This document shows, in pieces, positions 10,764-23,876 of a DNA stretch of 64,000 bases (position 1 is its first letter; every line of letters begins with the position of its first letter). Below the pieces are notes generated by a model that was given only the letters and a program-made list of their open reading frames with translations, had not been told where the DNA came from and did no database searches. The position numbers were made by a program, and so were the translations under genes. Source of the DNA: Panax quinquefolius (taxonomy: Eukaryota > Streptophyta > Magnoliopsida > Apiales > Araliaceae); assembly GCA_020205615.1 (NCBI GenBank), contig CM035167.1:55692343-55756342 (forward strand), given 5' to 3'.

Positions 10764-12442
10764 ACTATAATCATAAAGAGAAGGATAAGAAGATCACCAC
10801 GTGATCGTAGTAAATCGTAGTAACAGATGAGTTGTTAAACGATGAATGATTTATAGCTAATGCTATGAATGAATGGTACTACAAAGTAGTACGGGAAGAA
10901 GAACTCAAATTGAGTTGTAAAGGATAGCATACGAATTAAAGAAAATTCGTTTTAAGGAAAGAGAAAGTTGTACGATTTTAATTGAGGACTCATGTGATAG
11001 CTGTTTTGTATGAATCTTTGTATGGGCAGAGGTTTGTGCTTGGTGTAACAACCACTCAGTTTATTACAGTGATAATCATTGAAATTGGTCGCGCTATTAA
11101 GATGTATATAAAGAGAAGGTGAATCTTTTCTCATGTATATACTTGATAGGTAGAGAATGATAAGATAGGTGCGGGTTCTTGAAACTCATACTTATGAAAA
11201 GTTTGTGACTCATAGTTATATGTTATGTTTCTGAGCCCTAAGCATATGGATAGTCCTTGATTTGTTCTTGGATTATATATTGCGAAGATAAGTTCTTCAA
11301 CACATATGGTTGTGGAAAGTTTCTAAACACATAAAGTGCGGTAAGTTGATGAACTATACTAAGGTATAGGAATGTTTAGGCTGAAAATAAGTATTTTCAG
11401 TAGACTTAGCATTGAAGGTGCTAGAGAAGATTAAGTATTGTCGCAAGTAAGACAATGAAGGAAGATGGAGAATAGGATATTCTAAGTCATCTAGCTATGC
11501 TAGATTTCGAAATTTCTTGAAATCATGCTAATGTGCGCGTTTTGAAAATGAAAGAATTGGTTCGACTTTTGAAACCAATGGATTTTAAAAGAACTATTCT
11601 TGGTATGTCTATGCTAATTGTTTCGGCTAGATAGGAATTGATTTGAAATATCAAAATGAATTTTATATCAATAGTGCATTTGATGCAAGGATGGTAAAAG
11701 GATGGAGTTATTAATGCAATTAAACCTGGTGTGGAATTTGATCAGAGGATCAACAACCTGCTATGGTATGATGTATAATGACGAAGTCATCAACGTACGG
11801 TGAAAAGTGCGGTATCATAACGTCATGAAACGTTTTGATATATTGTAAAAGAATTTAAAGAAGTAGTCGATGTCAAGCAAGTTGACTAGACGAATGTTGC
11901 ACGTTGATGTCCAATTTATTGGTATGGTCGAGGCTATTTGATTTGGCTAAGACAAATGGTATGTCATGATTAAAAGAAAATTGAGCTTTCTTTGAAGAGC
12001 TATGCCGAACCAAATTGTTTTGGTGCGGATTCTAATGATTAAGTCTGAGGTGAACATACCCTGAAATGGGGTTATACGATAGGCTGATCACCTACGTATG
12101 GAAGAGGTAGTTTACCTTCTTTGTGATTTTAAACTTGTGGTGTGAAAAGAAAGGTTACGGTGTAATCTTTGTTTAACTAGTAAGAGTTCATGGTCAATTT
12201 GACCCCTCAGCAAAGTATGAAATGTTTTAAAGGAATCTTTATATTCCTCGTTATTCCTTTCACTTCATGATTCTTGATAAGTTATGAAGGGTAGGGATTG
12301 CTTGAAAGATAATAACTTCTTTGAAGAGAAGTTGAGAAGAAGAAGTAAGTTAAAATTTGAGGATGAAATTACATGAAGAAGGGGTGAATGTGATGACGCG
12401 GGTATGGGTATGGTTTGAAGAAATTCCGAGGATGGAATTTTT
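10764..12442 (+). other. LARD interior, non-coding
   Basis: I see no gag, protease, RT or integrase motifs and no long ORF. Near 12350-12400 a stretch ('tttgaggatgaaatt ... aagaaggggtgaatgtgatgac') imitates the true 3' boundary at 12420-12465, like a duplicated PPT/LTR junction. Confidence 0.75.
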
Positions 12443-12457
12443 ATAAGGGGGGAAGGA
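12443..12457 (+). other. Polypurine tract of LARD
   Basis: The sequence ataaggggggaagga directly precedes the 3' LTR. It follows 'ccgaggatggaattt', which resembles the end of Tekay pol ('tcgaggacgaaattt'). Confidence 0.85.
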
Positions 12458-15400
12458 TGTGACAACCCGGAAATTTGGATTGTCCAGAAATTAAGATTTA
12501 AAGAATTAGTTATTAATAAAATGAATTTTTATTAATATTATTCTGTGCTATGTGTTTATTAATCGTTTTATAACCTAGAATGATTATTAATCGGAGGATT
12601 ACGGCTCTGAGCTAGATTGAGCAGTAAGAATTTTCATGAAAAAATAAAAAATTTTCCGAGAACATAAAATATTTTAGGGAAAAAAGGCGGAATAAAGCAC
12701 TATTCACTTCAAATGAAACCTAAGGGTTAGGGTTTGAATAACCTAAGCCTTTCAGAGAGTTCGGTATGTCAAAATGACATTCAAATCGAAAGATTTGATG
12801 ATAATATATCGTGAAAAGTTAAGTAAGCCGATAAAAGTTTTTCTCAAAAAAGCGTGCGTAAAATCGGATAAAATAAAAAGACGAAAAAAATCTTGTTGTG
12901 TACTTTTCATTCGTTTAACTACGTTAGGGAAAAACGTGAAGGAAAACGCTTAACGTGGAAAAGTGTTTTTCGAGTTTTTCGAGATCTGAAGATTACGTAA
13001 AAGTTAATCGGTAAAGGAAAGGCGAAATATCCAAAAATATTTGGATTAGAAATTGTAGTTTTTTAGCTGGATGAATTTCAATTTGAATTATGAAAAGAGC
13101 GAAACTTCAAGGAAGCTAGGTAAGAGAGGTGGGGCTGACCACTTGGCCACAAGTAAACTTGGTGGCTAAGTTATGAATAATAAGGAGGTTAGGTGGCAAA
13201 ATGACTAAAATGCCTAACCTTTTTTTTATATAAAGAAAGCTTAAGCTCATTTGTTTGATTCAAAATTTCAACCAACACTTGAGAGAAAGAGAGAGAGAGA
13301 CTTGGGATGGGAGAGGAGAGAAGAGAATGAAAAAAAGCTAGCTCGAATCATGAACTTTGTATAATGGAAGAGAGATTAAAGAAGAGCGGTAATCAAGACC
13401 TAGTTTCTTCTAATTTTTCTTTAAGTTTTATATGTTCAAAACATAACTTAATGAAAATAAGAAGTAGATGAAGTTAAAAAATGATTTCATATGGTTGAAA
13501 TCATGAGAAAAGAAGAAATAAGAAATTTAGTTTATAAATTTCTTAAGGAAGTATAAGATTCGTAAGGATTTTGAGCGATCCGAATGAATCCTATGAATGA
13601 GTAGGTCAAATAAGTAAGAAATGGTGTTCTATAACATCAAATTCCAAGAAAAAGTGAAATCGTAATCCAAAATATTTATTTAAATGAAGAACAAACGAAG
13701 AACGCGAAGAACACGAAGAATGTTGTTGATGGACAAATTTAAAACCATCGTAGTTTACTTGTTGTTGATGGACAAGTTTAAAACCATGGCGTATAAGTTA
13801 GTTTCTTACTGCTTGGTTAGGAACGTTAGAAACGTTCATGAAGAACAGATTAGACTAAGCTATAACGAAGTTATGGCAAAAAATTTGTAAAAGAAGAATG
13901 AAAATTTGAAAGTTAGTAAATGAACCCGAATGTGTAGGGTTTCATAAGAATGTAAGAGAACGTATAAAAAGTGACTCGTGGACGCAAGAACAAATGAATT
14001 TTGAGTTCGGATGACCGAATTGCGGACGAACGAATGAAGAACGTTAATAACGTAAAAATAAACAAAGAATGAAGATTAAGCCAATTGAATGGCATGTTAA
14101 CAGATTCAAAACGAAGTTCTGTCCATGGGTAATTGAAGTACGTAAGATAAGGAAGAGGATGGCTTTGGAACGAACTCGTTCCGGGTAATAACGAAAAAGT
14201 TGTGAGATTTCGAAATCAGCGTCTCAAGCTTGTAAAAGACTTAAGAAAATTTTTCTAGGTTTCATGCTCAGGCCATGCAGTGATGAAGTTGTGCTTTGGA
14301 GGTGTGCATGCAGCATGCGAGCTCGACCATAATCTTCTGGAGAGTGGCACATGCATGAGAGAGATAACAAAGGACTTGCGTCGCAATGCTTGACCCGAAG
14401 AAGAGAGAGAGAGAAGAAGGTCGTACGCATGCACAAGAGAGAGAAAGGAAGAACACAGCGCATGCATGACGCGAGCGAGCAATGCCCGAAATGAGATTTT
14501 AGTTCTCGATTCTTTGGGGATGTGCAAGAAAGAAATATGAACATAATGTTCAACTAATGTAACACTTAATCAAGTGTTTTAAACCTTTAATGAAGGTTGA
14601 GCGGAAAGATTTAGCTAGATTAAAAGATAGAGAATGTAAGAGCAAGATTACGAATCGATATTCGTGGGACCGTAGTCGTAATGAAACGAACGTGAGGATT
14701 ACTATGATTGTGATTCCTTAGGCGTTGGTTGAAGATGTTAATGTATAACATTTTGATGTTATGACATACCATTGAGAGATGAATATAAAGCATTTAGGCG
14801 CTTTTGAACGCGAAACTTTGTTGCGATGAGCGATCGGTCTTAGCATCTGATGAACCGTATAAACTTTGACATTAAGGAATTATAATGAACATGGGGTTCA
14901 TGGGATGGATAACGATCAAAAGCGATTTAAAACCTTGAGTAAAGGTTGAATGAAAGATTAAGAGAGGCGAAAGCAACGTGAGCGTTGAATGCGTAAACGA
15001 TTCTCGTGAATTGTATTTGCGTCGGACGAACGTTCTAAGTATACCACAGTTGTATAACTTAGGCGTTGAAAAGGTAGTAAGAAAGATAAGAATTATCAAG
15101 AAAGCCGTAGCGAACGGTAAGGAGATTAATGAAAACCGATTGTGAGTCGGATGAGAATGCTAGAATGAAATGTAAGCGTAGAACACTTTAACCAACGTGA
15201 AGGTTAGGTGTACGCGAATATTAAACGGGTAGAACCTACACTCCGTGTATGGTTTGACCGTAGGATAACAAAGACCAATGATTAAACCTGTGATGGTTGA
15301 AGAAGTTGAATCAAAGATAAGTACGTATAACGTAAAAGAAGCCGAGTTAATGTTTATAACTTGGATGACGCTCCGAGTCGAATGAACCGGAGGTTGTAAG

Positions 15401-16968
15401 ATAATGATAAGGTAATATAAAATACTTAACGCTATTAATGAATAGAATGATTGCGGAATGATCGTTCTGAGTATACAAAAGATTGTATGACTTGGACGAT
15501 GATGAATGAATCCTGAGGTATGGCATTTATTTGCCAGAAAGCCATAAGGAATAAGACTTTGACTTAACGAACATTATAATTTAATAGTTCGTATAAGTTA
15601 AGAGAAAGTTAGGTTGTGGGGCAATCGTAACCTTTGATGGTTGACATATGGAAGCTGGGTTAAATAATTCCTTCAGAGAGCGAAGGTATATACAAAACTG
15701 GCAACCGATCTAACTCATTTGTGTGGCGCGAGGTAGATGAGACGAGAACTTGTTTGTTGGTTGTTTGTGGGAAACCACTCGTAGTACCATATGGACTACT
15801 AGCAGAGAAGCGATGTGTGCTGAGTCCCAGAGAAGTATAAGAAGAAGATAAGAATGTAAATCATCAAAGATGATGAATGTTTTGAGTAAGATATCTCCGT
15901 ATGTCATGAAACCGTAAACCGGTAATGAAAGTTAGTCGCATAAAATTATATTATAAGAACGCGAACCTTAAGAAGTAAAGTTAAGTAAACCAATGCGTAA
16001 GTCAAGTATATGAATAATTGGTGTATTTGTTATTTCCTTATGTGTTTTAAGGATTGGAATGAAGCGATTCAAATGGTAAGTCATGTATTGTATCGCGTAA
16101 AGCAAGTTTCCTAACTTCATTCATATTTTAAATGAATGCTAGTTTCTTTAACTTCTCAGATGTTGAACTTGAGAAGTTCTGTGTGCGAATGTACGATATT
16201 TGTACACGGTGGTAGAATGTATGAGGCCTTGTGCCATAATTTGAACACTTCGGTGTTTTTATGAAATGAACTGTTCTATGATTGAACTATTCAATAAAAG
16301 AATGTTCTGTTTATACATGAACTGTTGTTGTTAAGTCTGTGTGCTATTGATTCTAGCCGAGATGAAATATGTATGAAAAGAGTAGAGAATTAAAGTATTT
16401 CAAAGTGAATGTGACTAATGTTTTAAAATGATAGGAATCGAGATTTTTCCTATTGTTCAAGCTGCTTCATAACCTTTGTTCGGTTATCGAAGTTCCAAAG
16501 GAATGTTAAACTCTTGAAGTTATATGTTCAACTATTATGACTTGCTGGGCAATTAAATGCTCACACTTGCGTTAAATGAAAAAACATTTTCAGGGAACGA
16601 TGTTAGAAGAACTTAAGGATCCCGTAAGGATCAAGCTGACGGTATCCAGATGAAGTGCCATTCAGAATGTGAATGAGCGAGAAGATCAAGTGAAGACTTG
16701 TGATGTAGAAAGATGAAAAATTAAACTATAGACTAGTTTAATGAACTGTTATGTATCTTTGGTGGCGGATAAAAGTCACTCTTGTAAGATGTAAAGAATA
16801 ATGTATATATCATTATTCGTAATGAGAAAGGTTATAAGGTTTTAGAACCTGGGAATTCAGAATGTAGGTTATTATATTTCAGTATATAATGATGTATGTT
16901 GGATGAATGATGTACTCGTGACGTACGGAATCCGGGTGTGAAGATAGACCGGATTTCGGGGCGTTACA
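12458..16968 (+). repeat. LARD 3' LTR (4511 bp)
   Basis: It starts TGTGACAACCCGG and ends GGGGCGTTACA, and is followed by TCAAT. It is collinear with the 5' LTR. It keeps a better TATA box (13227-13235) and a two-copy about 40-bp repeat 'gttgttgatggacaa...' at 13720-13800. Confidence 0.9.
13227..13235 (+). promoter_or_regulatory. TATA box of LARD LTR
   Basis: TATATAAAG is followed at about 50 bp by a GA-rich leader ('gagagaaagagagagaga'). Confidence 0.55.
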
Positions 16969-16973
16969 TCAAT
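16969..16973. repeat. Target-site duplication, right copy (TCAAT)
   Basis: It is identical to 6196-6200. Confidence 0.92.
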
Positions 16974-18509
16974 TTGCAAAAACTATAAAATGGCTAAACA
17001 AGTATGCAATCAAAAGACTCAACTATCTCCATAAGTGATGCTACTTCCTCATATTTTTGCTCAAAATTACCTTGAACTCTATTTAAAGCATTGTCCTTTA
17101 TCTCCAGTTCCTCTGTTAAAAGTAATATCATCTCTTCCCTCTCTTTGTTGCACAACTCCATTTCGGATTTTGTACTAAATGACTTTGAGTAAGTCAGCGA
17201 CAAAATTTACTTCAAGATCATCATTACTATAGAAGTATCTTCATTCTGAACCTCCAACAAATAATTGTAAACTTACAAATCCTTGCGGAGTTCCTATATT
17301 TGTTCATTTTTACCCTTCAATTTCAATATGTAGCCATCTACAAATGCTGTCAGTTTTTCTGTCTCAGAACTCCATTCAACTTTCTTCTTCTGAGATCTAA
17401 CAAATAGTTCTTATGTAACTGCTGTAAATCCTGAATCTTATTTTCGAGTTTCTTCAATGAAGAGGTCATTCCAACATTAGTGATTTGAGACTCCTTGAGA
17501 GATACATTCAGTCCTTGTTTCTCTTGCTCAAGATGTGCAATTATGTGTTCCATTTCGTAGGAGATGGTCTCTCTTATTCCCAACAAATTTCTTAGATTTC
17601 CAAATTCTTCATCCCTTGTCAAGGTCAAGTGCTCAATCTTTGAGTTTGTTTCATGAGAATTTTCAAAAACATTTTCAAAATGTAATTTGAGCTCAGACAC
17701 CTCAACTTTTAAAATTTTTCTTCGGCTTTCTTCATGAGCTAAGGCTTTGTTGCACATCTTCAACCGGGTCTGAAGCATTTCTGAAGTTCTAGTTTGAGAA
17801 TCCAAACTTGTTTGCAGCGAAGAAATTTCTTCAACAAGTGTTGATCTCTCCCTCTCCCAATCTGCCTTACATGATCAAAATTGGACTTGAAGCCTTCTGT
17901 GAGCTTCCGCAAGATTTACAAACTGTTCATTCTTCCATTTCAGTTGTTCTTGAATATGCCTATTTTCCTCCTCTTGTTTAAGTATTGTATCCAACATCTA
18001 TTTCAATTCTTTAGACACCATGGCTTTCTGATCTGCTTCAAAGCACTTTTTCTGTTTATTTGATAAAAGTCTCTTTAGACCTTCTACTTCCTCATTTCCA
18101 GAACAGATCATTGATTCCAATTGTTGCTTCATCTAAAGCCATTGCCAACTCTTTGTTTTCGCCTTCAATTTCTCGAAATTTCCGCCATAATCATTTCGAA
18201 GTTTTTCACTTGCAAAATTGAGATGCTCGAGCAATGAGTCTTTCTCATTGAAACTGGATTTGAGGTCCTCATAGAGTTGCTTGATTCGGATATCTCCTCG
18301 ACTTCACATTCGGTTCTTGGGCTGCTTTCTCAATTTGCACCTTCTTGAAACTTGATTACTTGTTCATTATGAGCCTTTCTCAAACTATCGACATCTCTTT
18401 TTTAGCTCGACATTCCTCCTTGAACTCTTCCAACTATGCTCTAACTTCATCCAACTCTTCACAAATCCAATCCATTTCCTTTGCTTCTGGGATTTGTGAT
18501 TAAGATCTT
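16974..18509 (-). pseudogene. At4g38062-like coiled-coil protein gene, 5' part, disrupted
   Basis: On the minus strand a likely start codon at 18475-18473 opens MDWICEELDEVRA. Coiled-coil coding can be followed through several frames down to 16994. The longest open blocks are 17805-17350 (MLQTRLKMCNKALAHEESRR, LTLTRDEEFGNLRN) and 17203-16994. The heptad-rich sequence and blocks such as SLQTSLDSQTRTSEMLQ and ALAHEESRR match my recollection of the Arabidopsis uncharacterised coiled-coil protein At4g38062, of unknown molecular role. An acceptor (ttcaacag|AAGATC) at 18510 precedes the coding exon. The gene is cut at 16973 by the LARD, and the frame is also broken by several indels and stops, so it is a pseudogene here. 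Its distal part may include the exon candidate at 5845-5979. Confidence 0.65.
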
Positions 18510-19077
18510 CTGTTGAACTATAAGGTGATAGTGAGGTAGTTGGTTAAGATGCAAAAACTGATAGGATGGAACAAAGTCATCAACGAAAAGAATCTACAAT
18601 TTCAAATGAAAAAATAAATGTCAAAATTAACGATCAATTTAATAAATCAATCGATGCCCATCAATAGCAATTCAACAACACATTTTAGTCATCAATATAT
18701 GTGCTCATTTCAGCCCACACTTATTTCAACATACTCCCTTGACCATTTTGCAGTAATATTATGTTCAATTATAGCATAAAAAAAATTACACATCTTTTCA
18801 GGCAATTCAATCATGTAATACAAAAGAAGTGGAAGACTAACAAAATCACCTAAATTATGTCTCAGAAACAAAATCACAAAAAACAGAATTAAAAATGGGC
18901 GTTTTAAAAAAAGAAAATAAAAGAAAAAATCGGATAAAAAGAGAACAATTAAGAACCCCATAAAAGGGTTATGATTACATATAAATATACATCTGGGTGT
19001 GTTTGTAAATGAACCCTAGAAGCACGTACCACCAATGAAATTAAAATTGAAGGCCAAATAAGAGAAGATTTGATCAC

Positions 19078-19190
19078 CTGTCTGTTAAGTAACGAATTTG
19101 TGACTTCTGTTTTTTTGCTTTAGGTCTTGTGAAATCAAAAAGTATATTGTATGAATATATGTGGAGAGAAAGAGAGAGCATAGAACGATG
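19078..19190 (-). other. Putative 5'UTR exon and start region of the coiled-coil gene
   Basis: On the minus strand a CT-rich leader (ctctctctttctctcc) runs into TTAACAGACAG|gtgatc, a donor at 19078/19077. Spliced to the acceptor at 18510 it would give a leader intron of 567 bp before the ATG. The transcription start is not precisely visible. Confidence 0.4.
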
Positions 19191-19621
19191 ATCAGCTTAA
19201 CGATGATCTCCTACCTTTCTGTTCTATCGATTTATTCGCAATCTCATATGAGGTTATAAATGTTAAAAGTAGGAAAACCAAGAACAAGCGATCCTTTCGT
19301 ATTGGGATATGCTAAAACCTATTCCAAACATGTCTGATTAATAAAATTAACTGATCTAAAAACAAAATAAAGATGAGATAAGGCCTTATCTCTTACACGT
19401 GGAGTTGAACGAGCTGTCGGAAAGGCCAAAATTCCTTTCAGTAGAAAATTAGATAACGATTTTGCCATATTATGCCTCAAACTACAAATCAGTTAATTAG
19501 CTTTTATTGATTGGGATTTAGATGAGAGTGATTCGGATAAGAGATCACCAAAAGCAAGCAAGACTAGGTTTCACTTTTCCCCGTCGAGAACATAATAGCA
19601 TTTAAAATGATAGATGCATAC

Positions 19622-19687
19622 CTGTTCCGCAATGTGGAAAACCTTGTCCCAAATGCTCAAGATCTTCTCTTGTACGTGTCTCCTCAG
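19622..19687 (-). pseudogene. Possible isolated 22-codon exon
   Basis: On the minus strand, ggccatcag| precedes LRRHVQEKILSIWDKVFHIA-EQ and then CAG|gtatgc. It is in phase, with plausible splice sites on both sides. The protein is not recognised, and the exon could be chance. It sits upstream of the coiled-coil gene on the same strand. Confidence 0.25.
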
Positions 19688-19756
19688 CTGATGGCCATAA
19701 ATTGAAAGTAGTATGCACACAAGCCAATCATGTTTGATGATAAAGCATATACTTTG

Positions 19757-20842
19757 TAACAATCTTATTCATTTATTAATAAAAAGTATTTATTAATTAA
19801 AGGCTTTTAATTATCTACATGATGCTGTTTTATAATATGTGATAAACCCATAGTTTTAAGCAATGCTTTTAGAATAATGATGATGATCATTCTAATGAGA
19901 TCTAAATTCTTAGAAAGCTTAAAACTAAAATAGTTCCCAATCGTTGGATTACTAAATTGGGGATTAGTGAATCCGAATAGATTGGTACATACGTTGCTTG
20001 CTCATTGGATGAGGCTGATTGATCTCATAATCATTTGTGTGGAGACACTAAAGCAAGTATGTAGGTGCTTTTAAAGAATAAGTTCACTGAACATGGCTCG
20101 CTAAAGAATATCTAATGGAGTTTTACTTACCTGTCAATAGGAATTCCTGTAGTGATAGTAGTACAAGTGATCCTTGGACTTGATATCATCATAGTATCTT
20201 GTGTATGATGAGTTATACTTTGACTTATTACTTAAGACCCTTAGGGTATATCAAAGGGTATGCTTGGGTATAATAAGTTATACATGGAGATAATGTATGA
20301 TCAATAAAGAATCTACCGCTTCTAGTAAAAGAAGAGAAATGTCCTATTTGATTCGATAAATGACAACCCAGTAGTCCTTGGTCAAGGCAGAATGAAATTA
20401 GAAAGGAGTTTCTAATTTGCATTATTTGGAGTTGTTCATTTAAGAGTCGAAATACATATAATTAAATAAAATTAAACTTGATAGTAATTCCATGTCTTAT
20501 ATTTAATTGGGACATTGTATGGTAGAAGGATTGAATTGTACGGTAACTATTTACTCAAAGGTTCTTTTATGATTAATGTTGAAATCTATATTATCTGGAA
20601 AGTCGTTGATCGCTAGGGAGGCTTATCCCTATTGTAGAATAAATATTATTTATTTAAATAAATTAATTGTTTAATTTATTTATTTAAATAAGATTAGAAT
20701 TATTCTAATTGATTTATTCACAACCGGTTTAATATGGAGAACCTAAAGGGTCACACCATAAAAGGAAGAATAATTTTTTAAGAAGTTAATGGCATAATTG
20801 TAATAATATGTTAAGTATATTTAATTTAATCTATGGTGATAG
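19757..20842 (+). repeat. Probable Ty1/copia LTR fragment
   Basis: It begins TGTAACAATCTTATTC and contains phrases common in plant copia LTRs and leaders ('gttcactgaacatggctcg', 'gaacctaaagggtcacac', 'tcgttgatcgctagg'). There is no ORF. It is cut at 20843 by the Tat-1 LTR. Family assignment is from memory only. Confidence 0.4.
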
Positions 20843-21766
20843 TGTAGACACTCGAAATTTTTGTCCTATTGTTATTGACATTGCAGGAGGACAGATTCGT
20901 CTTTTAAGAGAGAACCCGTGAAAGACAATCCAAATCCATACCCAGATACTACCGGAGTTCAAAGATCAACCCTAGATCACACTCTCCAGGAACAATGGTT
21001 TCAACCTCGGATATAACCCCGAGACTGCAGATACAATCTGGAACACACACACATCGGAGAAGACCGATTAATCTCTTGGAGATAACCCCGAGGTATCCAG
21101 TCTCAGTCCCAACCAATGGGAATAGCCACCAACCTTGGTGATAACCCCAAGGAATGCAGTTTCGGAGATAACCCCAAAAATGCTTGTTTCAAATGCCATC
21201 AGCTTCAATCTCGGCGCTCACAACGAGATACACTGTACCAAACCGATAATAACATTGGGAAGACAGGCACACCTCAAAGATGACAATGAGGACCTTCAAC
21301 AATTGCAGCAGTCCAATCTCAGCGAAGTATGAGCAACATCTGCTTTATCGGCCCAATCCAGCGATAACAACGGTGAGGGACAACATCGTCATCTCGTCTA
21401 ACACAATGTCACGTCACGTCTCTACGCAACGATGTCCCGCAAGATTAACCAATCTCGAGTGACTATTGTGCTGGGTAACGGATGAAAGTTGAAGCTTGAA
21501 GACCGGAGGGCATCGTCCCATCTTCAATGACTTCGTACAAACTCAAATCCCATTCCATCGCACAACTCTCGACAATGGCGGTCCGAAATAGGTCCTGTAT
21601 ACCTCAAAATAGATGCCCGGATTGCACTTCTCAAAATCCGAGTGGACATTATAGTGCCTGAGTGCACGTACTTCGAGACAACCCGACCTGACAAACCCGG
21701 GCCGACCCGACCCGCCTCTGGTACACCTGCAGCTCAGCCTCAGGTACACCTGCGGCTCATATTGCC

Positions 21767-21774
21767 TATAAATA
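21767..21774 (+). promoter_or_regulatory. TATA box of Tat-1 5' LTR
   Basis: TATAAATA lies in the same context as at 3589 and 45851. Confidence 0.78.
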
Positions 21775-22109
21775 GAGGGCTTGGGGTGCTGATTTTTAAG
21801 AGAAAAAAGACGGGGAAACCCTGCACAATTTGCTCTGCACTCGCCATACAGTGTATTTTCCCACTTTTAAACACTTGTGAGCTCATATATAGCCCCTTTT
21901 GTACCCACAAAAGCTAATGTTTACCCACTCTAAAGATATAGAAGCCTTTTTTATCAGTCAATTGTAAGCCTTCTCACACACACTTTAGAGTCTTTCTCTT
22001 CATCTTTGCACACACCCTTCTATACGTTGAGAGTCGTGTTGCTTGCTTTGGCCCGGACTTCGGTCCGTGGTTTCATTCCAGTCTGTATATATATATTATT
22101 TATATACAT

Positions 22110-22675
<566 letters not shown>

Positions 22676-23666
22676 CCTACTGAGTTTTCTTCGTGGCGAT
22701 TGATAAACTTCTGACTTTATTTATGTTTTGTCCCGCTTGGAGTTTCCTCCGTGGCAGTTGATAGCTTTTAACAGCTTTATTTACATTTCTGATCCCCCAT
22801 GGAGGTGCTTCGTGGTTGTTGATCATGTCCGTATATATATATTTACCGCTTTTATATATATACCTGCTTATTGCTCTTATATAAATTGCAACATTCTGTG
22901 CGCCTAGGAATCATGTGATCACAGATTCATCCCATTGGATCTAGATTCGGTTCCCGTGATGGACATTTTTCAGCTAAAAGCAGCTTGTAAATTATTCTAC
23001 GATGTCTGAATTTTCTCAGATGGTTTCCATACCCATGAGGAAGTCGGCATTATTTTTGTATATTATTTTCGTACGGATGTCTCGCATTCGTCAAAATAAA
23101 ATCAATCCAGCCGATCACTTAATAAAAAATGGGAGTGTAAAAGGTCTCAATTCCTATTGAGCATCAAGGTTTGAAAAAACCTCTTTTATAAAACATCACT
23201 GCCATATCTTGTTAAAAACTAAATTTTTACATAAATTCAAACCCTGTGTATATAGGTTCGAACGAGGCCTCGCACAACTTCCATATAACAGCACATTGAC
23301 CCACACACACACACACACATACTCAGATAATAGTTTCTTAAAAAGAGGCGGTCACCGTGGTAACATGGATGTCGGGGGGTGCCTAACACCTTCCCCCCGC
23401 ATAACCAAGTCCCCGGATCCTAAACGAATCTTGGTTTCGCCAACCCATATATCAGTGTCACCTCACTGGGTCAATGTGCAAACCTTTTATCGGTTGTGTT
23501 GGTACAACCATTTAAAAAACCAACTGGCGACTCTTAACAGTCCCATCGTCGACATTATACATGTCGGACCTTTTTCACTTGTTTTTTCAAACAAATCTCA
23601 CCTAAAATGAGAACACCAAAGAACAAGTAACGGAAAGGGACACCCAAAAATCCCGACGTCGATAGG

Positions 23667-23685
23667 TGGCGACTCCGCTGGGGAC
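23667..23685 (+). other. Primer-binding site of Tat-1
   Basis: TGGCGACTCCGCTGGGGAC lies at the LTR end and is typical of the site found in Tat/Ogre elements. Tat-2 has the related TAGCGACTCTGCTTTGGGAC. The tRNA identity is not asserted here. Confidence 0.75.
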
Positions 23686-23799
23686 TCCAGTAAGAGGACT
23701 TAAGCCGCTACTACAATCTTTTCAAAGTTGTTATCTGCTTTGTGTGGATGTTGCATTTACATTGGATGAATGTGTACGAATGCATGTCTTGATTGAACT

Positions 23800-23876
23800 T
23801 AGTGCTTCGCATCATATCTGCATGTGTTGTTAGTGCTTCGCACTATAAACTGCTTATTATATTAGTGCTTCGCACA
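23800..23876 (+). repeat. Three GTGC-TTC-GCAC mini-hairpins in the Tat leader
   Basis: Units of 'ttagtgcttcgcac' occur at 23802, 23833 and 23865, about 120-200 nt after the PBS. Tat-2 keeps two versions (54480-54530). Confidence 0.7.

Larger units (their letters stand above)
6201..16968 (+). mobile_element. LARD-like non-autonomous LTR retrotransposon, complete
   Basis: Two LTRs of about 4.51 kb (6201-10713 and 12458-16968) both start TGTGACAACCC and end TTACA. They flank a 1744-bp interior with a PBS-like site at its left end, a PPT at its right end and no gag or pol. A 5-bp duplication TCAAT frames it. Large LTRs plus a non-coding interior fit the LARD class (large retrotransposon derivatives). 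The LTRs differ by many small indels and substitutions, so insertion is not very recent. Its insertion disrupted the minus-strand coiled-coil gene. Confidence 0.88.

Noticed and set aside
6201..16968. TRIM or Cassandra-type element
   Set aside because: Those have LTRs of a few hundred bp. Here LTRs are 4.5 kb and I found no 5S-like promoter.
18710..18961. Hydrophobic 83-aa minus-strand frame as a small membrane protein
   Set aside because: It lies inside the putative 5'UTR intron, in T-rich DNA that reads as Phe/Leu by composition.
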